Assembly: GCA_032871835.1 (NCBI GenBank)
Contig: CM065295.1
Coordinates: 64,911,687-64,975,686 of the forward strand
Reading direction: 5' to 3'
From: Dipteronia dyeriana
Lineage: Eukaryota > Streptophyta > Magnoliopsida > Sapindales > Sapindaceae
Length of the DNA: 64,000 nt
The position numbers were made by a program, and so were the translations under genes. The first letter of the stretch is position 1. Each line of letters opens with the position of its first letter. Shown in pieces: positions 59,924 to 64,000 of the stretch. The notes under the pieces are model-generated. The model had not been told where the DNA came from. It did not search any database and worked only from the letters and a program-made list of their open reading frames with translations.

Positions 59924-61339
59924 CTAAATGGCCTGGGAGTTTGAAAATATCTGAATTGTCATCTTCTCCCGAATGATCCCCGTATCGTCTTCCAACCAAT
60001 CGAAATCCTTTCTGTTCCACAGTAAGTACTCGATAAATCTCAACGTGTGGGGACCACAGTTACCCCTGCAGTTGGACATATTAACAAGCGTTAATAAAAC
60101 ATTAGGTTTATAACAACACAATCTCAAAGTTACTATTACAAAATGTCTTACGATTTCTTCTGCTGGGGGATACGTGTTTTGGACACCAAGCTGACTGCGA
60201 ACGACTTATTCGTCTTGGCAAATTTCTCAAGTCTAGCCGGTCGTGCAGTATGAAACCAGGCCTGATGTAACATCGAGGGCACAAACCAGCGTAACGGGGC
60301 TACATGCTGCTTCTGGATATGCACTGGGACCTCCTGTCTCCAGGGGTCAACTATGAACATCTTCATGCATGCGAGGTCGACAGTCACCAGTAGCCAATGT
60401 TGGTGCCCAATGTTGCACGGTATCAGGACCTGTAAACGTAAACAGAAGATGTTAGGATGTACAAATACATTTATATTTGTAATTGCAAACCAAGTAACAC
60501 TTACCATGCCAACCTTGTGCCACGGACGACATCCAATCGGGGCACCACCAAGCACCGTCGTAAGGTCGTCATCCTTCCACCAAGACCTCAAAACATTCCA
60601 CCACGCCATGGTGATCTCCCCGCGAGAATCACGAGACATCATTTTCCTGTACTGGTGCTCCAGAAAAGACTGTAGAAACACAATCTCAAAATTATTAATG
60701 TTTTCCATACATATCTACAAGCATGCGTAATCATTACTAATTTCAGTACTTACAAAAAACTGCATATCCAATATGTTGACCATCTGATTCTACACATTCA
60801 AGAATGCCTGTTGATGCTTCCGATGAATATGGAGGTACACGTCCATATGTTGGGAATATATACACGTAATAAAGTGTTAGGAGCGTTACACATCTAAAAT
60901 AAATATTAAAAAGAGAATTTACGGTCTCACGTACCTCATCATCACAATCCATGAAGTTGGTCTGCATCCGATAGAACCATGCAGCATCAACTGGCTCCAG
61001 CAAATTGACATCACGTCTGCATTAATGTTCCATCAGCTACACATTTATTTAATTCATTAAAAGAAAACCTGCCACCTAAATAACAAAGAAATTTACTTAC
61101 AGTTCTCCATTTACGTTCTTCTTGAAGGCTCGGTAAGCCTTCAACTGGTCACCGTCCACTAGTCCGTAGGGATTAAATACGTGGTCAGGTCTTTCATGTA
61201 TTACCCTCACCCTCTTAGGTCGGTACGGATCTGTGTATGGGCTAAGTAACTGCCAACCGCGCTTCAGTACATGCCTCTACTGTCGAACTCCCCCCGCTGG
61301 GGTGTGCTGCGATGAGGAGCTTCGTTCCATGTGTGGCTG

Positions 61340-61575
61340 GATAGAAGTAGTCGGTGGAGGGGGAGCCTGTTGCTCCAGGGGAGGTAAAGGGGAAGCCTGC
61401 TACTCGCTCGGAGGGGGGAGCCTACTGCTCGGTCGAAAGTAGAGGAGGAGCCTACTGCTCTATCGGAGGGGGAGGGGGAGGGGGAGGCTGTTGCTCCCTC
61501 GTATGGGGGGGAGCCTGCTGCTCGAGGGGAGGTGGACGGGGAGCCTGATGATCGATCGGAGGGGGGGGGGGGGAG
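61340..61575 (-). repeat. Pro/Gln-rich repeat in the Ulp1-gene linker of B
   Basis: On the + strand the words gggggagcctgctgctc and ggaggggga recur about eight times with G runs up to 14. On the - strand they encode EQQAPPP-like repeats. It is a low-complexity linker between DUF1985 and the protease. Confidence 0.75.
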
Positions 61576-62040
61576 ACTGAGCCTCACTCTCCAAAAATGC
61601 CCCTCAGGTATGGGGATCCTCCATATGCTGATATGTATGCGTCCGAAGCCCTGAAGACCCCCGATCAATGCAAGCAACTCCTTATGTTGTTGCTGTCGAT
61701 CCTACTCGCTCTTCCGGATCAAATCCAGTAACTCCCGGTGCTGTTGTTGTCGATCATCCTCACTCTTCCGGAGGGCTTCACACAACTCGTTCAACTGATG
61801 TTTCTATGGGGCCTGAAATCATGTCAACATTGTTAGTACTAAAACAATCAACAGATCTTGTTAATAAAAACAAAACTACCATCTCAACTTAACTCCCAAT
61901 CACGTCCAACACATGCACGGGAATCCCCTGTAGCAGCACCAGGTCCTGGGATGGTACTCACCGAAGAGACGGCTCAGATCCACTAGTGTCTATGCCACTG
62001 AAATCTGCACCTGTTGGGTCTGAAGCCTCCGTCTCACTAC

Positions 62041-62090
62041 ACCTCCCACCCCCACCCCCACCCCCACCCCCACCCTCACCCTCCTTCTAG
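62041..62090 (-). repeat. (GGGGGT)n tract, G-quadruplex-prone
   Basis: On the - strand there are at least six G runs of three to five separated by single T or GT, inside the linker exon of the Ulp1 gene of element B (encoding VGVGVGVG). It meets the usual G3+N1-7 four-run criterion several times over. Confidence 0.85.
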
Positions 62091-63329
62091 GAACGATCTG
62101 CACTACTAGTCGGATTAGGGACAATAGGAAGGTGAACCATGTCGTCCTGTACATACAGGTTCCCCTCTCACTTAGGCCTGTGAAGTACGATGACACCGCC
62201 TCAGCTGCTGTGGGCACGATTTCCTTCCTCGCAGACATCTGAAAGCTTAGTTAGATGAATGTCATTGTAAACATAGTAAGTAATATAACGATTAACAAAT
62301 TAAATAATTACCCTAGCACTAAAAATCTTGGCCAGCTTCTTCCCTCTAGGTTGTTTGGTCAACTCCCACTTCAACATCCGAGGAGAAAGCTCTATAACCC
62401 TTCGGGTCCCGAAATCGACGCCCAGTTGGGGGATCACCTCGAAAGCAAATATCTGCATCAAATATAAGTACAGTTATAATCCAAAACAATTTTGGAAACG
62501 AAATTTAATGTACATGTTCGAAATCAAATTTCTTACCAAAAAGGCATGTGATAGACCGTAAATGTTGTACCCTTTCCACAGAATGTACAACATCGCCCTG
62601 TGACTGCTGGTATCTCTCCCCACGTCGTCGTTGTAATGCATGCTTGAATGAAAATATAGAATGCCTATAGACGTGGGCTCCCCACGGGAACGCATCGAAG
62701 GCATTGAGGTCCTCTACCAATCGAAACTGCCAAACTGGAATCTTCAATCTCTCATCCACCCCCTATCAATATCCAGTTCAACATGTAAATAAGGCACAAC
62801 TTCACAACATCGTACGCCTGTTGAAACTCTCCGCGGGTAAGAACAACCCTTAAGTCATCCAATGATACCTCATAATGTCCAGGAAAGTACCGTTGATGTA
62901 TGTTATTCTCCACTGCAACATACAAACTCGTGTCTGGTACGATTCCAAAATGTAATCTGGTGATGAGGCTAAATTCCACCTTCGAAAACCTGACCACATG
63001 GTTCCCTAACAAGAACCGCATCTCATCTGTCGGTCTGTCATGGTCCAACTCCCGCAGCAGCAGCTGATGAATAACACTACCCGAAAACTTCAGCTCCCGG
63101 TGCATCGACATGAAATGCCCAAAACAGGAGGCCATGAACCGATGCCGATCCTCAACAACAAAATCTTTAGCGACCCGGTTAAGTTCATCGTCTATACGGT
63201 GAGGGCTTCAAAATAGTCGTGTCGAGTCAATTTTCCCTTGAACCAATCTTCTTCTGGAGTTTTAAGCAAATCCTTCAACATGCTCGTCATCTACAATGTC
63301 ACAGAAACAATACATAAGTAAACTGGAAA

Positions 63330-64000
63330 AAAATTAGAAAATATTCTCGATCGTTTGAAACAAATTCTCCATACTTAGAAAATATTCTCGATCCTTTGAA
63401 AAAGTACTCGATCCTTTGAAAAAGTACTCGATCCTTTGAAAATAGTCTCGATCCTTTGAAAAACCTCTCGATTATTTGAAAAATCTTCTCGATCATTTAA
63501 AAAAATCTTGACCCTTTGAAAAAATTCTCGATTGTTTGAAAAAATTCTCAATCCTTTGAAAATAGTCTCGATCCTTTAAAAAACCTCTCGATTCTTTGAA
63601 AAATCTTCTCGATCATTTAACAAAATCTCGACCCTTTGAAAAACATTCTCGATCGTTAGAAAAAAATTCTCGATCGTTTGAAAAAATTCTAGATCCTTTG
63701 AAAATAGTCTCGATCATTTGAAAAACCTCTCGATCCTTTGAAAAACCTCTCGATCCTTTGAAAAATCTTCTCGATCATTTTAAAAAATCTCGACCCTTTG
63801 AAAAACATTCTCGATTGTTAGAAAAATATTCTCGATCGTTTTAAAAAATTCTCGATCCTTTGAAAATCGTCTCGATCCTTTGAAAATCGTCTCGATCATT
63901 TAACAAAATCTCGACCCTTTGAAAAACATTATCGATCGTTAGAAAAATATTCTCGATCGTTTGAAACAATATCTCGATCCTTTTAAAATATTATCGATGC
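63330..64000 (+). repeat. Minisatellite array B-right (core TCTCGATCC), runs off the window
   Basis: More than 30 units of the form aaaattctcgatcctttg. A higher-order pattern of about 190 bp is visible: the series ending in aatagtctcgatcc, aacctctcgatt, aatcttctcgatcattt and aaatctcgaccc repeats from about 63430, 63560, 63705 and 63850. It has the same orientation as array B-left and lies upstream (on the - strand) of the Ulp1-gene ATG. Confidence 0.92.

Larger units (their letters stand above)
59924..63290 (-). pseudogene. DUF1985-Ulp1 cysteine protease gene, element B (fuller copy, frameshifted)
   Basis: Read on the - strand from ATG 63290 (after an attgtag acceptor). The DUF1985 exon (63290-62537) contains FGHFMSMHRELKFSG, FSLITRLHFG and VVKLCLIYMLNW. 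Next come an exon with FAFEVIPQLGVDFG and PRMLKWELTKQPRGKKL (about 62462-62312), an exon near 62238-61990, a Pro/Gln-rich low-complexity exon (about 61800-61270), SPYTDPYRPKRVRV to FKKNVNGEL (about 61250-61103), LLEPVDAAWFYRMQTNF (about 61012-60937) and MDVYLHIHRKHQQAFLNV (about 60842-60755). The last three are 60669-60505, 60429-60152 (His in HQHWLLV, Asp in FIVDPW) and 60065-59924 (catalytic Cys in GNCGPHTLR). Damage: frameshifts near 63200, 62765 and 62575, TAG in the linker near 61710, and TAG near 60795. The three 3' protease exons are open. SUMO-type proteolysis is the family activity; the biological target here is unknown. Confidence 0.78.
55680..64000 (+). mobile_element. MULE element B, Ulp1-carrying family (continues past the window)
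   Basis: The left terminal region (55680-55790: ggaaatggtgagatatgtcacattttt..gtttaaaagacac) matches that of element A. The internal order is identical: leader exon, array in a leader intron, transposase (+), 199-bp gap, DUF1985-Ulp1 gene (-), array. The right terminal repeat is beyond 64000. The protease gene of B keeps exons that A has lost, so B is the fuller copy. Confidence 0.78.

Overview
This window is nuclear DNA from a flowering plant, almost certainly a eudicot. The evidence is intron-rich genes with GT..AG introns and AT-rich spacers, a plant F-box/kelch gene, an intact ABHD17-type hydrolase gene, plant-type Mutator-like elements (MULEs) carrying Ulp1-like protease genes, tRNA-derived SINEs, and an endogenous caulimovirid fragment. 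Ulp1-carrying MULEs are known in Arabidopsis, rice and melon. A cucurbit would fit, but the sequence alone does not settle the family.

Layout. 1-5.8 kb is AT-rich spacer with a LINE scrap. 5.8-10.5 kb holds three decayed genes in a row on the + strand: a GatC-like amidotransferase subunit, the last exon of a 12-oxophytodienoate-reductase-like gene, and a GDSL esterase/lipase that lost an internal exon. 12.1-13.7 kb is an intact F-box gene on the - strand. 14-22 kb is spacer with a MITE, a hAT-like element, short SINEs and a broken MULE transposase of one lineage. 22-24.7 kb joins a relic MULE end to a broken caulimovirid reverse transcriptase/RNase H segment. 26.0-31.2 kb is an intact six-exon ABHD17-like serine hydrolase gene. 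Its 3.5 kb fourth intron holds an LTR-flanked element and a SINE with a perfect 16-bp target duplication.

The second half is dominated by transposons. Element A (about 33.8-40.4 kb, both ends visible) and element B (from 55.7 kb, running off the right edge) are two members of one MULE family. Each has a + strand transposase gene (N-terminal domain, DDE domain, SWIM zinc finger, CCHC knuckle) converging on a - strand DUF1985-Ulp1 protease gene. In both elements a minisatellite of about 20 bp, built on CTCGATCC, fills the predicted 5'-leader intron of each gene, so every element carries one array near each end. Both arrays lie in the same DNA orientation although the genes are convergent. All four genes are damaged, but the protease catalytic exons are still open. 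Between A and B lie a candidate Pack-MULE (about 41-50 kb) with a nested GTAACC minisatellite and an exon resembling the DEK C-terminal domain of plant histone-chaperone-like proteins, and a 1.9 kb element with about 0.47 kb terminal inverted repeats (50.25-52.19 kb).

Only the F-box gene and the ABHD17-like gene look functional. No tRNA, rRNA or CRISPR feature was seen. Exon boundaries were deduced by eye from splice sites, reading frame and protein-family knowledge.
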